NCBI GenBank assembly: GCA_016735355.1
Contig: JAERRQ010000177.1
Location: 1-6,932 of the forward strand
Direction of reading: 5' to 3'
DNA: 6,932 bases
Origin: Desulfobacterales bacterium
Lineage (GTDB): Bacteria > Desulfobacterota > Desulfobacteria > Desulfobacterales > BuS5
Of the stretch, positions 1-5,335 are shown piece by piece (positions within the stretch are counted from its first letter, which is position 1; the number at the start of each line of letters is the position of its first letter). A program made the position numbers and the translations under genes. Below the pieces are notes generated by a model. It saw only the letters and a program-made list of their open reading frames with translations, had not been told where the DNA came from and made no database searches.

Positions 1-222
1 ATTTAAATCATTTTGCTCTATTTGAACATTGATCAGTTTGCTTAATGGTGATTGAAATTTTAGTTTTCCCAGTTGTTGCTTTATCTGGATTTCCCACGGA
101 GAAACCATGCTTAAATATAGTTCATTAGCACAATCACTACATATATTTTTGATATTATTAGATAATTTTTCAGGATCAAAATTAAGCCAAAGAAAAATAT
201 GTGTATCCAATAATAATTTCAT
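1..222 (-). CDS. vapC: PIN-domain ribonuclease toxin, VapC-type (C-terminus beyond window)
   Basis: Translating the minus strand from the ATG at 222-220 gives 74 codons that stay open to the window edge, so the C-terminal part of a usual ~125-130 aa protein is missing. The protein opens with MKLLLDTHIFLWL, the classic first strand of PIN nucleases, with metal-binding Asp6. Residues 38-54 (SMVSPWEIQIKQQLGKL) match the second acidic motif, Glu44, in the 'S.VS.WEI.IK..LGKL' form of the Sll0205-like VapC subgroup. VapC toxins are Mg-dependent RNases that cut tRNA or rRNA when not bound by antitoxin. The start codon overlaps the antitoxin stop as ATGA, and a purine-rich GGGGGA (rc of 229-234) lies just upstream, so the two are translationally coupled. 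The remaining acidic residues lie outside the window, so intactness cannot be judged. Family call is firm; RNA target unknown. Confidence 0.88.
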   Translation of the reverse strand, partial: MKLLLDTHIFLWLNFDPEKLSNNIKNICSDCANELYLSMVSPWEIQIKQQLGKLKFQSPLSKLINVQIEQNDLN

Positions 223-452
223 ACCTGTTCCCCCAGCCAAAACGAATCAGGTAATTCACTGTCAAAATCATCGGCTATAAAAAACGGTTCTTTGAATTGA
301 GCAAATTGGCGTTGCTTTTTTTCAGGTAATGTTTTTTTTTCCTCATCATACATAATGATTATTTTTACCGTTCCATGTCGTATATTTTTTGGTAATTTGA
401 GAACAATCTCATGTTTATTTGTTACTTGAGCTGTCATTTCTATTGCTTGCAT
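219..452 (-). CDS. Antitoxin of the VapBC-type pair
   Basis: A 77-aa protein starting MQAIEMTAQV, directly upstream of and overlapping the PIN toxin by 4 nt. The N-terminal ~35 residues have the look of a small swapped-hairpin (AbrB/VapB-like) DNA-binding fold: two beta strands around 'IVLKLPKNIRHGTVKIIIMYDEE'-type sequence (residues about 15-38). The middle is charged (KKTLPEKKQRQ) and the tail is acidic/aromatic, with FDSELPDSFWLGEQV as the last residues. Such a tail usually wraps around and blocks the toxin active site. The reading frame is open to 509, but the start at 452 is chosen because GGAAGG/AGGAAAG lies 4-10 nt before it and family members begin at this point. Antitoxins of this kind normally also repress their own operon. 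The exact Pfam family (DUF2281-like or other VapB) cannot be fixed by eye. Confidence 0.82.
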   Translation of the reverse strand: MQAIEMTAQVTNKHEIVLKLPKNIRHGTVKIIIMYDEEKKTLPEKKQRQFAQFKEPFFIADDFDSELPDSFWLGEQV

Positions 453-456
453 AGTT

Positions 457-466
457 CTTTCCTTCC
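457..466 (-). promoter_or_regulatory. Shine-Dalgarno of the antitoxin
   Basis: On the minus strand this reads GGAAGGAAAG, 4 nt before the ATG at 452. It is the only good ribosome-binding site near the antitoxin and decides the start in favour of the 77-aa form over longer in-frame starts near 509. Confidence 0.7.
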
Positions 467-484
467 TAATACTCGGGAACACCG

Positions 485-505
485 TTTTTGGGCGAGCCCC
501 AAGCA
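485..505. repeat. Small hairpin in the segment between brnT remnant and antitoxin
   Basis: TTGGG (488-492) and CCCAA (498-502) pair perfectly around a 5-nt loop. It sits in a G+C-richer patch (about 474-535) that begins right after the stop of the brnT remnant and ends at the antitoxin leader. The patch contrasts with the AT-rich DNA on both sides and could be an inserted short element. It is not followed by a T run on either strand, so it is not an obvious terminator. Confidence 0.35.
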
Positions 506-535
506 TCAAGCAGCGAAGGTCTGGTGGCTAACCTG

Positions 536-583
536 TCAAATTATGTTGCTTTTTTCTTTTTCTGTATCCCATTCAAATTTCAT
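536..583 (-). pseudogene. Remnant of a BrnT-type (DUF497) toxin gene, N-terminus only
   Basis: The minus strand from the ATG at 583-581 reads MKFEWDTEKEKSNII and then TGA at 538-536. BrnT toxins typically start MKFEWDexKnxSNixKHGv, so 12-13 of these 15 residues follow the family pattern; BrnT is a ~90-aa RelE-fold RNase. The KHG motif and everything after it are absent, so the gene is broken or was replaced by the 474-535 segment. A TATAAT (rc of 591-596) lies 7 nt before the ATG and there is no Shine-Dalgarno, which suggests an old leaderless start. No brnA antitoxin is visible downstream; the next gene on this strand is the VapB-like antitoxin. The call rests on a short match and could be coincidence. 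Confidence 0.5.
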
Positions 584-847
584 AATTAAAATTATATTTT
601 ATTAGCTGCGTGCCAGGCTCAAACTATTGCCGGGCATAATGTATGATTCACGCATTTACAGTATAATTTTCCTGAATAGTTTAGTTTTTCATCTTTGATT
701 TTACATATCACCTCATAATAAAAAATACAAATCAATAGAGGTAAATCGTAAATAATTAAGTAATTTGGAATAATGCCGGCCGCTGTCAGTTGTGCAGTTC
801 AGCAAGGAGAGAAAAAAGAAAGGCCAATTCGTTTCAATCGTAGAGAC

Positions 848-859
848 AAGGCATGCCTT
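848..859. repeat. 12-bp perfect palindrome
   Basis: AAGGCATGCCTT is self-complementary. With its left flank CGTAGAGAC it recalls the dispersed 'GTAGAGAC...GTCTCTAC' inverted repeats seen in many genomes, but the right flank (ACATTCC) does not complete the longer arm. It may be half of a decayed dispersed palindrome. Confidence 0.35.
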
Positions 860-894
860 ACATTCCAAAACAGCTCAAAAAGACCGTAAATATT

Positions 895-910
895 AATTTC
901 TGAAGATCGA
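895..910. repeat. 16-bp direct repeat, copy 1
   Basis: AATTTCTGAAGATCGA occurs here and again exactly at 1038-1053. Its TGAAGATCG portion (901-909) is also present inverted as CGATCTTCA at 933-941, giving a 9-bp stem with a 23-nt loop. TAGCCGT (911-917) pairs with ACGGCTA (964-970), nested across the same region. Confidence 0.6.
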
Positions 911-1037
911 TAGCCGTACTTTAAAAAAATGCCGATCTTCAAAAAAATTACCTGCTCAAAATAACGGCTAAAAATAGCCCGAACCAAATAACTTATTGAA
1001 TTTACATTTAAAAATTCGTGCCCCCCTGTTTATTAAC

Positions 1038-1053
1038 AATTTCTGAAGATCGA
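1038..1053. repeat. 16-bp direct repeat, copy 2
   Basis: Exact second copy of AATTTCTGAAGATCGA, 143 bp after copy 1 and preceded in both cases by a TATTA (with 3 extra bases here). The two copies bracket the inverted repeats at 901-979, a layout that could mark the ends of a small relic insertion. Confidence 0.6.
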
Positions 1054-1193
1054 AAATGGGGATTAATCATATTACTGACTGTTATTATTAGAGATATTAC
1101 GTTTACTCAAAATATTAGCTTTTTTATTCGCCGTATCCGAAGTAGGTTTAAGAGCAAGCAAAGCAATAATCCAATGGACGCAAGTTAATTCTG

Positions 1194-1205
1194 CTTGACT
1201 ATTTT
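1194..1205 (+). promoter_or_regulatory. Upstream copy of the ATPase operator half-site
   Basis: CTTGACTATTTT is repeated exactly at 1226-1237, 32 bp further on, about three helical turns, so both copies face the same side of the DNA. This copy has no good -10 at the right distance, so it is more likely a regulator-binding half-site than a promoter. A palindrome ATTTTAAAAT (1213-1222) lies between the copies. Confidence 0.5.
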
Positions 1206-1226
1206 CTATGTTATTTTAAAATGGTC

Positions 1227-1260
1227 TTGACTATTTTAGATTATAGCTTAAAATAGTCAA
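1227..1260 (+). promoter_or_regulatory. Promoter within a perfect 12-bp inverted repeat (probable operator)
   Basis: TTGACTATTTTA (1227-1238) and TAAAATAGTCAA (1249-1260) are exact inverted repeats around a 10-nt spacer. The left arm supplies a -35 box TTGACT (1227-1232) and the right arm a -10 box TAAAAT (1249-1254) at 16-nt spacing. Transcription would then start about 1260-1262, at or one base before the ATG at 1262. The arrangement means a dimeric repressor bound to the palindrome would cover the whole promoter. Promoter boxes are seen directly; binding by a repressor and the leaderless start are inferred. Confidence 0.62.
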
Positions 1261-1261
1261 T

Positions 1262-2482
1262 ATGGAAATGCGTAACAAATATTCAGAATACTGGAAAGAA
1301 ATTTCAGCCTCCAAGGAAATGATCTTTCTTGCAGGGCCAAGACAATCCGGCAAAACAACCCTGGCACAAAATATAATTGGGACACTTTTTGCAAATGTTT
1401 CGTATTTTAACTATGATTTCATTGAGAGCAAGAAGATAATAAAGGAAGATCCTTATTTTTTCGAAAAGCTTGATAGAAAAGACCGTTCTTTGCCCCTTGT
1501 AATTTTTGATGAAATTCACAAACATGATAACTGGAAAAACTATCTCAAGGGAGTTTATGATAAATTTCACGTACAGTACCAATTTATAGTATCCGGCAGC
1601 GGCAGATTGGATATTTTTCAAAAAAGCGGGGATTCACTCGCCGGCCGATATTTCATGTTTCATTTGTATCCGTTAACTCTTGGTGAACTTGGAAATTCTG
1701 ATTTATCCCCCCAAAATTTACTGGATGACCCTATAAATGTTCCCTCTTTTAGAAATGAGTTGTGGGACATATGGGATAGAATAGAAAATTTTTCAGGATT
1801 CCCGGAACCCTTTTTAAGAGGAAAGAAACTTTTTTTTAATCGATGGCACAGGACCTACTCAAGGCAGCTTTTGTATGAAGATATAAGAGACATGAGCAGT
1901 ATTCGAAAAATAGACAATCTGGTTTCCCTGTTTGCGATTTTGCCGTCCAGAGTAGGCAGCCCCGTATCCATCAATAATCTGGCAATGAATATTGGAACGT
2001 CTTTTCAGACAGTCAATGAATGGTTGATAATTTTTGACAAATTCTTTTTAACCTTTTCAGTATCTCCATGGACTTCAAAGATCTCCAGAGCCATCAAGAA
2101 AGAAAAAAAGTTTTATATGATGAACCCGTCAATTGTAGAAGATAAAGGGAGCCGGATGGAGAATATTGTGGCTATAGAACTGTTGAGGGCGGTTCAACTA
2201 TGGACTGATATGGGTTTTGGGGATTTTAGTCTGCATTTTATTCGCAACAAGGAAAAGGAAGAGGTCGATTTTTTAATAGCTGAAAATAACAAGCCCAGAC
2301 TTTTGGTAGAAGTTAAATCGAGCGAAACCAGTCCTGTCGGATCTTTGATCAAATTTCAAAATTATTTGGATATCCCGGCCATACAGCTTGTTTTGAAAAA
2401 AGAAACAGCCCGCATAATCAAAAATAACAATAATAAAGTCCTTGTGGTTTCTGCTCCGGATTGGCTGGGGGCCTTGCCCTAA
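1262..2482 (+). CDS. AAA ATPase, AAA_14/DUF4143 type with C-terminal nuclease-like fold
   Basis: A 406-aa protein of the large, poorly understood family of prokaryotic AAA_14-DUF4143 ATPases, usually ~380-420 aa. Walker A is GPRQSGKT (residues 25-32), Walker B is VIFDE (80-84), GSGR (112-115) is the sensor-1 region, and SLAGR (125-129) is the conserved arginine loop. Residues about 230-300 form a winged-helix-like segment with family motifs 'VSINNLAMNIG' and 'SPWTSK..RAIKKEKKFYMMN'. The C-terminal ~90 residues carry a PD-(D/E)XK-like signature: Asp336 (EEVDF) with Glu350-x-Lys352 (LLVEVKSSE). All motifs look intact. The start is taken at 1262; Met3 at 1268 is an alternative. Neither has a Shine-Dalgarno, in line with a leaderless mRNA from the palindromic promoter abutting it. 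It stands alone as one transcription unit. The cellular role of the family is unsettled; no signal peptide or membrane segment, so cytosolic. Confidence 0.92.
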   Translation: MEMRNKYSEYWKEISASKEMIFLAGPRQSGKTTLAQNIIGTLFANVSYFNYDFIESKKIIKEDPYFFEKLDRKDRSLPLVIFDEIHKHDNWKNYLKGVYDKFHVQYQFIVSGSGRLDIFQKSGDSLAGRYFMFHLYPLTLGELGNSDLSPQNLLDDPINVPSFRNELWDIWDRIENFSGFPEPFLRGKKLFFNRWHRTYSRQLLYEDIRDMSSIRKIDNLVSLFAILPSRVGSPVSINNLAMNIGTSFQTVNEWLIIFDKFFLTFSVSPWTSKISRAIKKEKKFYMMNPSIVEDKGSRMENIVAIELLRAVQLWTDMGFGDFSLHFIRNKEKEEVDFLIAENNKPRLLVEVKSSETSPVGSLIKFQNYLDIPAIQLVLKKETARIIKNNNNKVLVVSAPDWLGALP

Positions 2483-2728
2483 GGGCTCGCTCAGGTAAGC
2501 GTCGATCCTGCCTGACTGCGTTACGAAAACGCAGGGATACTTGCTATTTCAAAATTTTTATGATTTTAGATAGGGCAAAGATGGCCTTAAGCTGTGATGC
2601 ATAGTTGGGGAAATTATTTTGCCCCCGTTCTTTATACAGTTTTTCAGATTCCAGGCTTGCCGTTACTCCGGAAGGGTTCTTTTCGGGATGATTTTTTTGA
2701 AAATGTTCGGATATGGGACAACGATTCA
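2483..2728. other. Intergenic region with small hairpins ahead of the dikinase gene
   Basis: CTGCGTT (2516-2522) pairs exactly with AACGCAG (2528-2534) around a 5-nt loop; a second weak stem pairs GGGGAAA (2607-2613) with TTT/CCCC (2618-2625) with a one-base bulge. No T run follows the first stem, so it is a poor intrinsic terminator. The plus frame is open from 2594 and the minus frame across 2544-2729, but neither has a ribosome-binding site or recognisable product. The style (small hairpins in a non-coding block) fits a dispersed intergenic repeat, which cannot be confirmed from one copy. The promoter of the downstream operon should lie here but no convincing -35/-10 pair was found. Confidence 0.45.
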
Positions 2729-5332
2729 ATGCTGATTAAAAACTTGTTCAAATATTGGACATATCAGGTATTTTCCCCGGGGACCGTACTGAGAGAAAAG
2801 TACGAGGCCTTTAAATCCCTACTGGAACATGACAAACGGGCTCACGAACTGATGGCGGAGCTTGAAGAGATCTACCATGATCAGATCAAGGTAGATTTTG
2901 CGGTCATTGAAAAAAAATATGACATCTTTTCTCAATCTGTTCGTCAAATTGTTGAAAACCTCCGAAAAATGACCCCTTCCCGTTACCTGGACCTAATGGC
3001 GTATTACAAAAAGTTTGATTTTTATATCCGGTTCATCCTGTCACCGCCGGAATATGAATTTTCACCGCCGTTTACGCTGATGCTACCGGACGTAACTGAA
3101 AAGGATGCTTCCAGGGTCGGGGGAAAAGCCCTGCATATCGCTGCCATCGGAGGCACCCTCAAGCTCCCCATACCTCCGGGGTTCGTCATCACTACCAACG
3201 CTTTTTACTATTTCGTGGAGTATAACGACTTAAGAAAAGCCATTGATAAAAGATTGTCGGAGCTTGATATCCGGGATACGGTATCCCTGAACCGGATATC
3301 CGATGACCTTGTGCAGATGATTATGGCGGCACAAGTGCCACCGGACATCGAGATGTCGATTCTATCCGCATTTCAATCCATCAATAAAAACAGCGGAAGG
3401 GAATGCCGAATGGCCGTACGGAGCAGTGCTTTGGGTGAAGACAGCCGCTCCTCTTTTGCCGGGCAGTACAAGACTGTTCTCAATGTCCATCAAAATCGGA
3501 TAATGGACGCCTACAAAGAGGTCATCGCCGGCAAATATTCGCCTGAAGCACTCTACTACAGGATTAATTACGGGTTTACCGATATGGAAACCCCCATGGC
3601 CGTATTGGTGCTTGAAATGGTCGATGCCGTAGCCGGCGGCGTGATGTACACCATGGACCTGAATGAACCTGAAGCAGGGATGCTGGATATTCATTCCATC
3701 TGGGGACTGGGGGAATTGCTGGTTCAGGGAAAAATTTCTCCGGATATTTTCAGGATAAAAAAAAGCGCAGAACCGGTTCTTGCACACCAAAGATACGGTG
3801 TGAAACATAGTAAAATGGTTTTCGAAGAGCACGGCGGCACCAAGGTCGTTAACGTCGAAGATGAAAAAAAGCATCAACCGTCTCTGGATAATAATTCGAT
3901 ACTGAAACTGGCGGAATGGGGGATGCGCCTGGAGACCCATTACCAGGAACCCCAGGATGTGGAATGGTGCCTCGGACCCGAAGGCGATCTTTTTCTCTTG
4001 CAATCCAGGCCGCTGCAAAGCGGAGAAAACCCGGCACCGCCCAAAGACTGCTTAATGGGAGAGTGCTTAATCGAAGAGTGCTTAATTGAAGAGATTGGCA
4101 ACCCTGTACTTTTGTCCGGCGGGGATCGGGCTTCATCCGGTATCGGCGCCGGACCGGTATTTAAGGTGCGGAGAGAATCCGATTTGGATCATGTTCCTGA
4201 AAACGCCGTGCTGGTGACTGAAAATCCTTCTTCCACCTACGTGAGAGTTATGGATAAACTCAGTGCCGTGGTCACGAATACCGGAAGCGTCGCCGGCCAT
4301 TTTGCATCCGTTGCCAGGGAATTCGGTGTGCCTGTCCTTGTAAATACCGGCACGGCAACCCATCGCCTTACCTCCGGGCGTGAGGTGACGGTATCTGCCG
4401 ACGAAAAAAAAGTATACGATGGAATCGTTCAGTCGTTAATGGAAAATACCTGTATCCGTAAAGATCTCATCTCCGACAGCTCTTTTACCCGCAAGCTGGA
4501 ATCCGTTATCAGTTTTATTTCACCGTTGCGGCTGGTCGATCCCAAAAATCCGATATTTGTTCCAGGCGGTTGTCGGTCCATGCACGATATTATTCGGTTT
4601 GCACATGAAAAGTGCGTTCAGGAGATGTTTACCATCGGCAACCGGCGAACCGGTCGCAAGATGGGCGCAAAAAAATTCATTTCCCATATCCCCATGCAGT
4701 TTTACCTGCTGGATGTAGGGGAAGGGTTGAAAAAAAACGTTTTCCAGAAAAAGGAAATTCAGACGGACGACATTCAATGTGAACCGCTGCTGGCTTTATG
4801 GAAAGGCCTGAGCCACCCGGATATCCAATGGTCTCAGTTCAGCCATTTCAACTGGGAGGAATATGATCGAATCGTCATGAGCGGCGGCATTATCAGCGCA
4901 GACTCGGCACAGTTGGCCAGTTATGCCGTTCTTTCCCGTGAATACCTGAACCTGAATCTGAAATTCGGTTATCATTTCGTGATCCTGGATACTCTCTGCA
5001 GTGAACGCACCGTTGAAAACCATATCTTATTTAGATTTGCCGGTGGCGGGGGAGACCTCCACGGCCGTTCCCTGCGGGCGGAATTTTTGTGCAGGATACT
5101 GGAGCAAACAGGATTTGATGTAAACAAAAAAAGCGATCTGGTGGATGCCAAATTCATGGATGCACGAAAAGAAAAAATTGTTGAAAAACTCGATATGCTT
5201 GGGCGGTTGCTTGGGGCCACCAGGCTGATGGACATGTACCTTAAACAAGAGGATCAAGTGGCTGCATTTGTCGAAGAGTTTCTTAACGGTCGATATAACT
5301 TTTCCTCACAAACAAATGGAGCCGGCGAGTAA
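2729..5332 (+). CDS. PEP-synthase-like dikinase: ATP-binding and phosphohistidine domains with atypical C-terminal domain
   Basis: 867 aa from the chosen ATG. Residues ~1-115 are helical and charged, of unknown role. About 125-430 is a PEP/pyruvate-dikinase ATP-binding domain: GGKALH (131-136), IPPGFVITT, AVRSSALGED (229-238, nucleotide-contacting Arg231), SFAGQYKTVLNV, then DVEW (W413) and LLQSRP (ending P428). A linker with three 5-residue repeats follows. About 465-560 is the swivelling phosphohistidine domain, NTGSVAGHFASVARE with catalytic His524. PEP synthase and PPDK would continue with a large PEP/pyruvate barrel; here ~300 other residues follow, with motifs GYHFVILDTL, FRFAGGGGD (768-776) and a basic-acidic tail. 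So ATP-to-His phosphotransfer is likely, but the acceptor is not established (pyruvate, or another small molecule as in rifampin phosphotransferase). The frame is open from 2594; 2729 is preferred because the ~45 upstream residues look unlike the family, MLIKNLFKYWTYQVF fits a family N-terminus, and GGGA lies 10 nt upstream. Cytosolic. Cotranscribed with the phosphatase gene 3 nt downstream. Confidence 0.83.
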   Translation: MLIKNLFKYWTYQVFSPGTVLREKYEAFKSLLEHDKRAHELMAELEEIYHDQIKVDFAVIEKKYDIFSQSVRQIVENLRKMTPSRYLDLMAYYKKFDFYIRFILSPPEYEFSPPFTLMLPDVTEKDASRVGGKALHIAAIGGTLKLPIPPGFVITTNAFYYFVEYNDLRKAIDKRLSELDIRDTVSLNRISDDLVQMIMAAQVPPDIEMSILSAFQSINKNSGRECRMAVRSSALGEDSRSSFAGQYKTVLNVHQNRIMDAYKEVIAGKYSPEALYYRINYGFTDMETPMAVLVLEMVDAVAGGVMYTMDLNEPEAGMLDIHSIWGLGELLVQGKISPDIFRIKKSAEPVLAHQRYGVKHSKMVFEEHGGTKVVNVEDEKKHQPSLDNNSILKLAEWGMRLETHYQEPQDVEWCLGPEGDLFLLQSRPLQSGENPAPPKDCLMGECLIEECLIEEIGNPVLLSGGDRASSGIGAGPVFKVRRESDLDHVPENAVLVTENPSSTYVRVMDKLSAVVTNTGSVAGHFASVAREFGVPVLVNTGTATHRLTSGREVTVSADEKKVYDGIVQSLMENTCIRKDLISDSSFTRKLESVISFISPLRLVDPKNPIFVPGGCRSMHDIIRFAHEKCVQEMFTIGNRRTGRKMGAKKFISHIPMQFYLLDVGEGLKKNVFQKKEIQTDDIQCEPLLALWKGLSHPDIQWSQFSHFNWEEYDRIVMSGGIISADSAQLASYAVLSREYLNLNLKFGYHFVILDTLCSERTVENHILFRFAGGGGDLHGRSLRAEFLCRILEQTGFDVNKKSDLVDAKFMDARKEKIVEKLDMLGRLLGATRLMDMYLKQEDQVAAFVEEFLNGRYNFSSQTNGAGE
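4049..4093 (+). repeat. Three in-frame 15-bp tandem repeats in the dikinase linker
   Basis: Units TGCTTAATGGGAGAG (4049-4063), TGCTTAATCGAAGAG (4064-4078) and TGCTTAATTGAAGAG (4079-4093) run head to tail. They encode CLMGE-CLIEE-CLIEE (residues 441-455) between the ATP-binding domain and the histidine swivel domain. The units differ at only one to three positions, so the expansion looks recent; being 15 bp, any gain or loss keeps the frame. Confidence 0.85.
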
Positions 5333-5335
5333 CCT

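Larger units (their letters stand above)
584..1193. other. Long AT-rich intergenic stretch, no gene recognised
   Basis: No reading frame here looks coding on either strand; those that exist are short and lack a ribosome-binding site or a recognisable product. The stretch holds an 8-bp inverted repeat, AAACTATT (621-628) with AATAGTTT (675-682), a 12-bp palindrome at 848-859, and a cluster of direct and inverted repeats at 895-1053, listed separately. It separates the leftward toxin-antitoxin region from the rightward ATPase gene and looks like decayed or accessory DNA. Confidence 0.6.

Noticed and set aside
799..987. 62-codon minus-strand open frame
   Set aside because: Hydrophobic, no ribosome-binding site and crossed by the inverted repeats at 901-970; probably chance in AT-rich DNA.
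1072..1213. Minus-strand open stretch reading ...ELTCVHWIIALLALK... to TAA at 1074-1072
   Set aside because: About 47 codons with plausible composition but no start codon with a ribosome-binding site and no family I recognise; could be a decayed gene tail, not supportable.
2516..2534. Hairpin after the ATPase gene as an intrinsic terminator
   Set aside because: The 7-bp stem is perfect but is not followed by a T run; the next T-rich bases are about 20 nt away.
2594..2728. N-terminal extension of the dikinase gene by 45 residues
   Set aside because: The frame is open, but the ATGs at 2594 and 2597 have no Shine-Dalgarno, the residues do not resemble the family N-terminus, and the DNA has hairpins typical of intergenic sequence. 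The start at 2729 is kept, with the longer form possible.
3362..4018. 218-codon open frame on the minus strand
   Set aside because: Lies entirely antisense within the dikinase ATP-binding domain; the plus frame has clear domain motifs, while this one has no recognisable motif or ribosome-binding site.
4049..4093. CRISPR-like or regulatory repeat array
   Set aside because: Units are contiguous with no spacers and lie in frame inside a gene, so this is a coding tandem repeat.
4972..5257. Overlapping minus-strand open frames opposite the dikinase C-terminal domain
   Set aside because: Shadows of the well-supported plus-strand gene; no independent coding evidence.
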